Assembly: GCA_043816955.1 (NCBI GenBank)
Contig: JBDRHL010000239.1
Span: 1 to 11,099, forward strand
Length of the DNA stretch: 11,099 nt
Direction: 5' to 3'
From: JBDRHL01 sp043816955
Lineage (GTDB): Bacteria > Planctomycetota > Phycisphaerae > Sedimentisphaerales > CAYZTY01
This document shows, one piece after another, positions 1 to 5,562 of this stretch. Below the pieces are notes generated by a model, which was given only the letters and a program-made list of their open reading frames with translations, ran no database searches and was not told the DNA's origin. Each line of letters opens with the position of its first letter. The stretch's first letter is position 1. The position numbers were made by a program, and so were the translations under genes.

Positions 1-2
1 CT

Positions 3-554
3 TCATTTCAGCCGATTGGGAAAGATTTGCTGCAACGATTGACAGAGTTTTCGGAAAGCGGGATTGTACCCGAACTTTACCAGCAATATTACAGAGGGTT
101 TAATCCACCAGCAGATGCTTTGCTTTATGTGCCGTCACATACTGCCCGCGAGATGGACAGGGATTTAAAAGCAGCGGGTATTCCAAAACGTACTTCCGAA
201 GGCAAATTGGATTTCCACGCAAGCCGCACATCTTACATAACCCTGTGTGCTGAAACAGGAGGCAATGTCAAGGAATTGCAGACAATGGCACGGCACAGCA
301 CGCCGGATATTACAATGAATACATATGCCCGTGCCAGAAACGACAGGCTTTCAGAGCTTGCCGAGAAAGTGGCACAGACAGTATTATCACATTCTGACAT
401 TGCACATAGCTTGCACTCAAGGCAAATTCAGTCAAAAGTTGTAAATCCTAAGTTGTTGCAAAATAAAGACTTAAATGCTGAAAATAGGGAATGGAGGCGG
501 GGGGATTCGAACCCCCGTCCCGTGACGTTTCAAAGCAAGCTTCTACACGCATAG
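3..554 (+). CDS. Tyrosine recombinase (integrase), C-terminal part, 5' end outside window
   Basis: This is the catalytic C-terminal part of a phage- or island-type site-specific recombinase. The frame is open to the left edge, so the true start is outside; the TTG at 27 is only an internal codon. The catalytic signature is visible: HxxR (HASR, His at 216-218, Arg at 225-227), then ARHS with the His at 294-296, and the nucleophilic Tyr in NTYA at 324-326. The spacing fits the family, and the first catalytic Arg must lie upstream. No stop or frameshift is seen. The frame crosses into the antisense strand of ssrA at 492, so its last 20 residues and stop codon (492-554) come from the tmRNA gene. 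That makes this the integrase of an element inserted at the ssrA 3' end and lying to the left. Functional activity is likely but unproven, because the N-terminal half is not visible. Confidence 0.88.
   Translation, partial: SFQPIGKDLLQRLTEFSESGIVPELYQQYYRGFNPPADALLYVPSHTAREMDRDLKAAGIPKRTSEGKLDFHASRTSYITLCAETGGNVKELQTMARHSTPDITMNTYARARNDRLSELAEKVAQTVLSHSDIAHSLHSRQIQSKVVNPKLLQNKDLNAENREWRRGDSNPRPVTFQSKLLHA
492..554. other. Probable integration junction (att site) in the ssrA 3' end
   Basis: The integrase gene lies directly against the 3' end of ssrA, and both meet within this stretch. The tmRNA acceptor and T arm are intact, as expected when an element brings its own copy of the target's 3' end. 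The tRNA-like 3' end of ssrA is a well-known target for tyrosine recombinases. The exact crossover core cannot be fixed here, because the other att copy lies outside the window to the left. Confidence 0.7.
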
Positions 555-721
555 TCGCTTTATTATTATTTCGCCTCATCGGTCGCCAAACGACAGGCTT
601 CCGACTCGGCTATTCCGGTGAGGTTTCGCTCTCTTGGCCCGGACTATTCCGCCAGAGCTATCCCACTGATTGGCGCCCTTGCATAGCCCGCAGGAAAGGC
701 TACACAGGACGGGCTGCTAAT

Positions 722-751
722 TTAAGCAGCCATACGCAACTGTGAGTTGCC
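722..751 (-). other. tmRNA proteolysis-tag reading frame
   Basis: This is the mRNA-like part of ssrA: nine codons and TAA, giving GNSQLRMAA. The frame is fixed at its end by the TAA in the loop of the following stem and by the terminal Ala-Ala expected by ClpXP-type proteases. The start is inferred. GGC at 749-751 is 12 bases after pseudoknot 1, the usual distance for a resume codon. Most known tags start with Ala, and no Ala codon is available here in this frame. The frame is closed upstream by a stop (TAA), with seven sense codons between that stop and GGC, so a longer tag of up to 16 residues is possible. The bases from the resume codon onward can also fold into a 6-bp hairpin (736-741 with 745-750). 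Confidence 0.65.
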
Positions 752-886
752 AATTAAGATTTTGTCGGATGATTAACCAGGCCAACCGACATCCTGGGCG
801 TGCAGCTCACTTATCTATCCGTCCGGTCGATACCGTTCGCCCCCTCTTTAACTTTCCAAAGACACTTTCACTTCTTATATACGCAT

Positions 887-915
887 ATTATAGCAAATCT
901 GTTCCGATAATGCAA
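887..915 (-). promoter_or_regulatory. Sigma-70-type promoter of ssrA
   Basis: On the - strand there is a -35 box TTGCAT (910-915), a 17-bp spacer and a perfect -10 box TATAAT (887-892). Transcription would start near 880, giving a leader of about 36 nt before the mature 5' end at 844, to be removed by RNase P. It fits a strongly and constitutively expressed RNA. It lies in the short gap just after the hisA stop codon. Confidence 0.85.
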
Positions 916-925
916 TACTCAGCGG

Positions 926-944
926 CAGGCATCAGCCTGTTTTT
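926..944 (+). terminator. Possible small intrinsic terminator reading rightward
   Basis: The stem CAGGC-ATCA-GCCTG is followed directly by five T on the + strand. It overlaps the last codons of hisA. No + strand gene ends just before it, so it could only stop readthrough from the integrase or antisense transcripts. The stem is just 5 bp, so chance is a real alternative. Confidence 0.3.
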
Positions 945-1651
945 GCAGCCGCGATCGCCTCAACAAGGGTAAAACTTCCCTCATAAAGTGCCCGACCAAT
1001 TATAACACCATATGGATCCAATTGCCTTAGTTTCAATATATCATCCAACTCGGTAACACCACCCGATGCGACTACGGGCACATCTACCGATTCGATCAGG
1101 GCTTTAGTCCGCTCGAAATTCGGCCCTGACAGCATTCCGTCCTTGTCAATATCGGTATAAATGATTACGGCCAATGGAAGCTTGGCGGCCTCGGCGGCAA
1201 ATTCCAGAAGATCGTGAGGAGTATCCTGTGTCCAGCCGTGTGTTGCGACCTTCGAGCCTCGCGCATCAAGACCCAGCCCGAGTTTGCCCACAAATTTCTC
1301 AGCCATCGACTTGAACCAGCCGAAATCGCTGACTGCTTTGGTGCCTATTATCACACGTCCAACTCCCACCTCCAGCATCTGCCTGATAGACTTTTCCTCG
1401 CGAATCCCCCCGCCGACTTCTACGTTGATCCCACTCGCATCCACGATTGATTTTATCGCCTCAATATTAACCACTCTGCCCACCAGAGCCCCGTCCAGGT
1501 CCACAACGTGCAGCCACTCTGCTCCTGCATCGCGAAAGTCTCTGGCCTGTTCGGCGGGATTATCTTTATAGGTAATCTGCCGGTGATATTGCCCCTGGAT
1601 GAGTCTGACACACTTGCCATCACGAAGGTCAATTGCGGGAATTACTATCAT
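932..1651 (-). CDS. hisA: HisA, ProFAR isomerase (EC 5.3.1.16)
   Basis: This cytosolic TIM-barrel enzyme catalyses the Amadori isomerisation of ProFAR to PRFAR in histidine biosynthesis. The 239 residues match the usual family length. The N terminus MIVIPAIDLRDG carries the catalytic Asp8. The second catalytic Asp is Asp129 in GLDARG, and Thr166 in TDIDKDG is the conserved active-site Thr. Phosphate-binding loops are visible in VEVGGGIR (around 78-84), ASGGV (195-199) and IIGRALYEG (217-225). The ATG start is supported by GAGGT about 8 bases upstream. No other his gene is in the window: it stands alone between a sugar-nucleotide dehydratase gene and ssrA, all on the same strand. Its own promoter lies upstream at 1693-1721. 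Confidence 0.95.
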   Translation of the reverse strand: MIVIPAIDLRDGKCVRLIQGQYHRQITYKDNPAEQARDFRDAGAEWLHVVDLDGALVGRVVNIEAIKSIVDASGINVEVGGGIREEKSIRQMLEVGVGRVIIGTKAVSDFGWFKSMAEKFVGKLGLGLDARGSKVATHGWTQDTPHDLLEFAAEAAKLPLAVIIYTDIDKDGMLSGPNFERTKALIESVDVPVVASGGVTELDDILKLRQLDPYGVIIGRALYEGSFTLVEAIAAAKTG

Positions 1652-1692
1652 TGCCTAATACCTCAAAGGTCGTGGAATTCAATTCCGGGGGG

Positions 1693-1721
1693 ATTCTAAC
1701 CAATTTCCTGTGGTCTTTCAA
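1693..1721 (-). promoter_or_regulatory. Sigma-70-type promoter of hisA
   Basis: On the - strand there is a -35 box TTGAAA (1716-1721), a 17-bp spacer and a -10 box TAGAAT (1693-1698), both one mismatch or so from consensus. The start would be near 1686, about 35 nt before the hisA ATG. This implies hisA is transcribed apart from the dehydratase gene upstream. In the rest of the 199-bp gap I see only a short hairpin (1828-1843) without a T-tract. Confidence 0.65.
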
Positions 1722-1850
1722 TGAATTCTGTCTTATTTTTTTGATAGACACAAGAAGATTTTGTTACATTTGCAACATTGTTATCTTTGCTGGCAATTGC
1801 TGGAGCGTTTCAGTATGGATTCACGGCTCAGCATACATGCTGATTCAGTT

Positions 1851-3824
1851 TTAACCGCCCTGTTCGTTTGTCCTGTCGCCGATATACTCAGGGATAAGTA
1901 ACTTAATTGTCTTGATGATTTGGTTATAATCGGCTGTCTGGCTCTGTTCGAAAAGTTCTTTGATTCCGGCATCGAGTTTCTCGTGATCGACAGCGATATT
2001 CTTCCATATACCTATTTTCGGGTGTCGGGTCGGCTGCATATCCTCTCCCTTGATTGCAAGCTCCTCGAAAAGTTTTTCGCCGGGCCTGATACCGCTGAAG
2101 ACGATTTCTATATCTTCGACGGGTCTGAAACCGCTCAGTGTTATAAGTTCACTCGCTAGATCCACAATTTTTACCGGCTCACCCATATCCAGAACAAAAA
2201 TCTCACCTCCCAGCCCCATTGTCGCGGCCTGCAGTACGAGCTGGCTGGCCTCCGGTATTGTCATGAAATATCGCTGCATTTCAGGGTGTGTAACCGTGAC
2301 AGGACCTCCACGTGCTATCTGGTCCTTGAAAATCGGAACTACTGAACCATTAGAACCAAGTACATTACCGAATCTGACCGTAACAAAACTAGTGTTGCTA
2401 ATCATGTCGAGCGTCTGGATGTACATCTCTGCGATTCTCTTGGACGAACCCATTATACTCGTCGGGTTGACCGCCTTATCGGTGCTGATCATCACAAAAT
2501 TTGTAGTCTCCGGACAGACATGGGCAACATCCGCGATTGTCTTGGTCCCGAAGATATTGTTCTTTATTGCTTCGCCGGGGTTGATTTCCATAAGCGGAAC
2601 ATGCTTGTGGGCCGCTGCGTGAATAACTACCTGTGGTTTATACTGCTGGAAAATCTGCTTGAGCCGAGTCTGATCAGTAATATCGCAAATGACTGCCTCA
2701 ATCACGATATTGGGAAATGTTTCGCGAAGTTCACGGTCGATGAAAAAAAGTGAATTCTCGGCTTGTTCCACCAGCAGCAACTGCCTGGGGGCAAAATTGC
2801 AGACCTGTCGGCACATTTCAGAACCGATTGAGCCGCCCGCACCGGTGACAAGGATAACCTTATCCTTAAGGAATTTCTCAACACTATCCAGTTCAAGTTG
2901 TACTGCCTCACGACCAAGCAGGTCATTTATGTCCACGTCACGAATCTGGGAAACCTTGAATCGCCCTGAAGCAATATCAGTGATGGATGGAACTGTTCTA
3001 AAACGAATCTTCGTACCTGAGCAGACCTGAACAACCCGTCTCAGTTCCTTATGCGTAGCTGAGGGCATGGCTATGGCAATTTCATCGACGCTGTATTTCT
3101 CGCAAATCTGCGGCAATTGATCGACGCTGCCAAGTACCGGAATCCCGTGTATATGCATGCCGTGCTTTGCGATGTTGTCATCCACAAATCCCACAACTTC
3201 GTATTGCTCAATAGACATCCGGTGAATTTCTCTGAGCAATCCCTCGCCCGCATTACCTGCACCAACGATAAGGAAGCGCTTCAGACGGACGCCTTCGACT
3301 GCCCGGAACTCCTCGTTGTAAAGTCGAATCATCATTCGCAGACCGCTCAACAGCAGGATCGTGATAAACATGTCAGCGATAAATATTCCCTGACCGACCT
3401 TCGTAAGCTCCTGAAGATGGCGGCGGACCGGGCCGTATCCCATAACAAGGGCAAACCAAAGCAACACGATTACAAGCGTACTTACCAGCGATGCTCGCAG
3501 GATACCGACAAGATCGGATATCCCGACATACCGCCACCATCCCCGATACTGCTTGAAGAATCCGAAAACTGAAAGCTTAATGATAATGAAAAACAGCAGC
3601 ATCAGAGGATACTGGTACAACAGCCAGGATGTCCTGAGCTGCATATTGTTCGCAAGAAGAAATGACAGAAAAAGCGCCGCAGCAAATGTAACCACATGGG
3701 CAAACACAATCAGCGGCTTGCGGTATCGCAAAATACCCCCGAGCCGTTCAGAATTGTTCGTGCTTTCAGGGGCCGTTTTTGTTGTCCCGGAACCTTCTTT
3801 TTCGTTCTGACTAATATCAGTCAT
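1851..3824 (-). CDS. Membrane-anchored UDP-HexNAc 4,6-dehydratase, CapD/WbpM/PglF family
   Basis: This protein likely converts UDP-GlcNAc (or a related UDP-sugar) to a 4-keto-6-deoxy sugar, an entry step to rare sugars in surface polysaccharide or glycan. The 657 residues match long family members. About four membrane helices lie near 38-60, 70-92, 105-129 and 146-166. A first Rossmann domain follows with VGAGNAG (187-193), then the catalytic SDR domain with TGAGGSIG (327-334). The active site shows the family hallmark, Ser447 in STDK and Met-x3-Lys (Met458, Lys462) in place of the usual Tyr-x3-Lys. The ATG has only a distant purine run (GAGAGG, about 19 bases upstream), so initiation may be weak; I see no better start. 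No glycosyltransferase or other polysaccharide gene is in the window, so the pathway is not shown. A short hairpin without a T-tract follows the stop. Confidence 0.9.
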   Translation of the reverse strand: MTDISQNEKEGSGTTKTAPESTNNSERLGGILRYRKPLIVFAHVVTFAAALFLSFLLANNMQLRTSWLLYQYPLMLLFFIIIKLSVFGFFKQYRGWWRYVGISDLVGILRASLVSTLVIVLLWFALVMGYGPVRRHLQELTKVGQGIFIADMFITILLLSGLRMMIRLYNEEFRAVEGVRLKRFLIVGAGNAGEGLLREIHRMSIEQYEVVGFVDDNIAKHGMHIHGIPVLGSVDQLPQICEKYSVDEIAIAMPSATHKELRRVVQVCSGTKIRFRTVPSITDIASGRFKVSQIRDVDINDLLGREAVQLELDSVEKFLKDKVILVTGAGGSIGSEMCRQVCNFAPRQLLLVEQAENSLFFIDRELRETFPNIVIEAVICDITDQTRLKQIFQQYKPQVVIHAAAHKHVPLMEINPGEAIKNNIFGTKTIADVAHVCPETTNFVMISTDKAVNPTSIMGSSKRIAEMYIQTLDMISNTSFVTVRFGNVLGSNGSVVPIFKDQIARGGPVTVTHPEMQRYFMTIPEASQLVLQAATMGLGGEIFVLDMGEPVKIVDLASELITLSGFRPVEDIEIVFSGIRPGEKLFEELAIKGEDMQPTRHPKIGIWKNIAVDHEKLDAGIKELFEQSQTADYNQIIKTIKLLIPEYIGDRTNEQGG

Positions 3825-3871
3825 AATTCTTATTCTACAGTACCTCTCCCCCGGGGGTTTACAAGAATGTC

Positions 3872-3900
3872 CTTTTACTCTCTTTTTACTAAGAAATCAA
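3872..3900 (-). promoter_or_regulatory. Weak candidate promoter for the 4,6-dehydratase gene
   Basis: On the - strand, TTGATT (3895-3900) and TAAAAG (3872-3877) are 17 bp apart. The start would be near 3866, giving a leader of about 42 nt that contains the palindrome CCCCCGGGGG (3848-3857). The region is AT-rich, so chance matches are common. Confidence 0.25.
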
Positions 3901-3924
3901 CGTCCGATTTTATCGAGTTATATA

Positions 3925-4071
3925 CTAATATCTTAATCGGCTGGATTTGTCCGATACTTCTGTTGGAGACATAAATTCTGTCAGGCGTAGCACACTGGCA
4001 CCCTGCATGCCCGCGGAACACCTTATATCGTTATTAAAGGCACTTATATAATTGGAGGGCTGAAACAACAT
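3925..4071 (-). CDS. Possible 48-residue small ORF in the intergenic region
   Basis: This is an open frame of 48 codons beginning MLFQPSNYIS and ending SSRLRY, on the same strand as the dehydratase gene and about 100 bp upstream of it. I do not recognise the peptide. It has no clear membrane segment, one Cys and no known motif. No good ribosome-binding site precedes the ATG. An internal ATG at codon 22 has AAGG about 12 bases upstream, which is too far to be convincing. The middle of the frame is clearly GC-richer than the flanks, which is why I list it. It may equally be non-coding leader sequence. Confidence 0.15.
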   Translation of the reverse strand: MLFQPSNYISAFNNDIRCSAGMQGASVLRLTEFMSPTEVSDKSSRLRY

Positions 4072-4092
4072 TTATTAATTTGTACTTATCTC

Positions 4093-4120
4093 TTGACATT
4101 TTCTGTAGTTTTAATAAAAT
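4093..4120 (+). promoter_or_regulatory. Sigma-70-type promoter of the rrf2-cysK-cysE-nadA-metY-nifU-nifS operon
   Basis: There is a perfect -35 box TTGACA (4093-4098), a 16-bp spacer and a -10 box TAAAAT (4115-4120). Transcription would begin near 4127, about 37 nt before the regulator's ATG. It is the only good promoter found for the seven-gene operon. A palindrome lies over the expected start site, which suggests that repression acts here. Confidence 0.75.
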
Positions 4121-4121
4121 T

Positions 4122-4144
4122 CAGTATATATTACTAATAAACTG
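4122..4144. promoter_or_regulatory. Candidate operator: 23-bp interrupted palindrome at the transcription start
   Basis: The half-sites read CAGT-N-TAT, then seven bases, then ATA-N-ACTG, giving seven of eight outer positions fully symmetric on each side. The element begins one base after the -10 box and covers the predicted start. Its size and symmetry suit the dimeric winged-helix Rrf2 family, whose members often autoregulate. It does not match the E. coli IscR type 1 consensus as I remember it, so the link to the adjacent regulator is an inference. Confidence 0.5.
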
Positions 4145-4163
4145 GGAAAATTAGGATTTAGAA

Positions 4164-4604
4164 ATGAAACTTTCAACCAGAAGTAGATATGGAATGAGGG
4201 CTATTCTGGAACTGGCTATTGCATATGGCAAAGGAGCTGTGCAGGTAAAATCCATTGCCGCTCGGCAGGATATATCCACTAAATATCTTGAGCAGCTTAT
4301 ATCGATACTCAAATCCGCAAGCCTGGTCAGAAGCACCAGAGGACCGAAAGGCGGTTACACACTTGCAAAAACACCGTCGGATATTAAACTCAGTGAGGTC
4401 TTTTTCGCTTTGGAAGGCTCACCAATTGCCATGGATTGTATTGAGCATCCTGAGTTCTGCCCTCGCTGTGCCGACTGTGTAACCCGGCAGGTTTGGGCCA
4501 CAATGCAGCAGGCGATACTTAATGTACTGGACGAGATAACACTACAGGACCTGGCCGACAAAGCAAAGAATACAGATGAGCAGAATATCATATATCAGAT
4601 TTAG
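4164..4604 (+). CDS. Rrf2/IscR-family transcriptional regulator
   Basis: This is a 146-residue winged-helix DNA-binding protein, a typical Rrf2 length. The N terminus MKLSTRSRYGMRAI is the family signature, and the wing is visible at RGPKGGYTLAKTP (about 59-71). The effector region holds four cysteines, Cys92, Cys99, Cys102 and Cys105, followed by TRQVW. Three of them (92, 99, 105) sit where Fe-S-binding members such as IscR carry their cluster ligands. AGGA lies 7 bases before the ATG. It is the first gene of the operon and ends 20 bases before cysK. Two models fit: an IscR-like sensor of Fe-S status (favoured by the cysteines and nifU/nifS), or a CymR-like sulfur regulator acting with CysK (favoured by the neighbouring genes). 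Autorepression through the palindrome at 4122-4144 is likely but inferred. Confidence 0.92.
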   Translation: MKLSTRSRYGMRAILELAIAYGKGAVQVKSIAARQDISTKYLEQLISILKSASLVRSTRGPKGGYTLAKTPSDIKLSEVFFALEGSPIAMDCIEHPEFCPRCADCVTRQVWATMQQAILNVLDEITLQDLADKAKNTDEQNIIYQI

Positions 4605-4624
4605 ATTTTAAAAAGGGGATAATC

Positions 4625-5545
4625 GTGACTGCAATATTTGATGATATTACCATGACAGTGGGTTCGACCCCTCTGGTCAGGATAAATAAACTTGGCAGGA
4701 GCGGAGTAACCATCCTGGCCAAGTTGGAATCATTCAACCCATGCGGCAGTATTAAAGATCGAATAGCAATGTCCATGATACAGGATGCCGAAGCCAAAGG
4801 TCTGCTCAAGGCCGATACTGTCATAATAGAGCCTACAAGCGGCAACACGGGTATCGGACTTGCTTTTATTTGTGCCGCAAAGGGATACAAACTCGTATTG
4901 ACTATGCCGGAATCAATGAGCATTGAACGCAGGAAGCTGCTTAAACTTTTCGGTGCGGAACTTGTTTTGACCCCTGCTGCGCTCGGGATGAAAGGCGCTG
5001 TTGATAAAGCCGATGAGCTGTTACACAGCACAGCCAATGCCTTTATGCCTCAGCAGTTCAGAAATCCTGCCAATCCCAGGATTCACAGAGAAACAACTGC
5101 ACAGGAGATTTGGGCAGACACCGGAGGCAAACTGGATATACTCCTTTGCGGTGTGGGAACCGGAGGAACTCTGACCGGCTGTGCAGAAGTTCTGAAAAAG
5201 CGTGCTGAGAACCTTCAGGTTATTGCCGTCGAACCCGAGGATTCGCCGGTGCTTTCCGGCGGACAGCCTAGCCCGCATAAAATACAAGGCATCGGTGCCG
5301 GTTTCATACCCGAAGTTCTGAAAACCGACTTCATAGATGAGATCATAAAGGTCAAAAACAGCGATGCCTTTCAGATTGCCCGCGACCTGGCTGCCAAAGA
5401 AGGTATCCTTGCAGGTATAAGCTCCGGAGCTGCAATGTCTGCTGCGATCCAGGTCTCCAAGAGACCACAGAGTCAGGAAAAAACTATTGTTGTTATTCTG
5501 CCGGATACCGGTGAAAGATATATATCGACAGATATGTTTACATAG
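4625..5545 (+). CDS. cysK: Cysteine synthase, O-acetylserine sulfhydrylase (EC 2.5.1.47)
   Basis: This PLP enzyme makes cysteine from O-acetylserine and sulfide in the cytosol. The 306 residues match the usual length. The PLP lysine is Lys44 in GSIKDR, the substrate loop is TSGNTG (71-76), the phosphate-binding loop is GVGTGG (176-181), and Ser267 in GISSGAA and the ILPDTGERYIST tail are typical. The start is GTG, with AAGGGGA six bases upstream; no better ATG precedes the family-conserved DDITMTVGSTPLV. It lies 20 bases after the regulator and 17 bases before the serine acetyltransferase that supplies its substrate. The two proteins often form the cysteine synthase complex, and in Bacillus CysK also acts as a partner of the Rrf2 protein CymR, so a regulatory role is possible. 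Confidence 0.95.
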   Translation: MTAIFDDITMTVGSTPLVRINKLGRSGVTILAKLESFNPCGSIKDRIAMSMIQDAEAKGLLKADTVIIEPTSGNTGIGLAFICAAKGYKLVLTMPESMSIERRKLLKLFGAELVLTPAALGMKGAVDKADELLHSTANAFMPQQFRNPANPRIHRETTAQEIWADTGGKLDILLCGVGTGGTLTGCAEVLKKRAENLQVIAVEPEDSPVLSGGQPSPHKIQGIGAGFIPEVLKTDFIDEIIKVKNSDAFQIARDLAAKEGILAGISSGAAMSAAIQVSKRPQSQEKTIVVILPDTGERYISTDMFT

Positions 5546-5562
5546 TGGAAAGGTAAACCGAA

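Larger units (their letters stand above)
492..844 (-). ncRNA. ssrA: Transfer-messenger RNA (tmRNA, SsrA), one-piece form
   Basis: tmRNA rescues stalled ribosomes, acting first as an alanyl-tRNA mimic and then as an mRNA encoding a degradation tag. Read on the - strand, the mature 5' end is GGGGGCG (838-844) and the 3' end is CGCCTCC plus discriminator A (492-499). These pair into a 7-bp acceptor stem with G3-U70, the alanine identity pair. The T arm (GGGGG-TTCGAAT-CCCCC) is intact. CCA is not encoded; the next bases on this strand are TTCC, so CCA must be added after transcription. Pseudoknot 1 is recognisable, with CCAGG pairing with CCTGG and GTCGG pairing with CCGAC. Twelve bases after it lies the tag ORF (722-751), reading GNSQLRMAA then TAA. 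The stop sits in the loop of a 6-bp stem (712-717 with 726-731), as usual for tmRNA. The length of 353 nt is normal. The 3' end is also the attachment site of the element to the left. Confidence 0.95.

Noticed and set aside
491..972. Two + strand ORFs of 84 and 76 residues (491-745 and 742-972)
   Set aside because: They lie antisense to the tmRNA gene and its promoter. The start of the first reads like the common false translation of a tRNA-like 3' end (GGFEPPSRDV).
1828..1843. Hairpin TCAGCA-TACA-TGCTGA just after the dehydratase stop, as a terminator
   Set aside because: The stem is good but no T-tract follows on either strand, so an intrinsic terminator is not supported.
3117..3572. 151-residue + strand ORF inside the dehydratase gene
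   Set aside because: It is antisense to a gene with clear catalytic motifs and membrane helices, and shows no family features.
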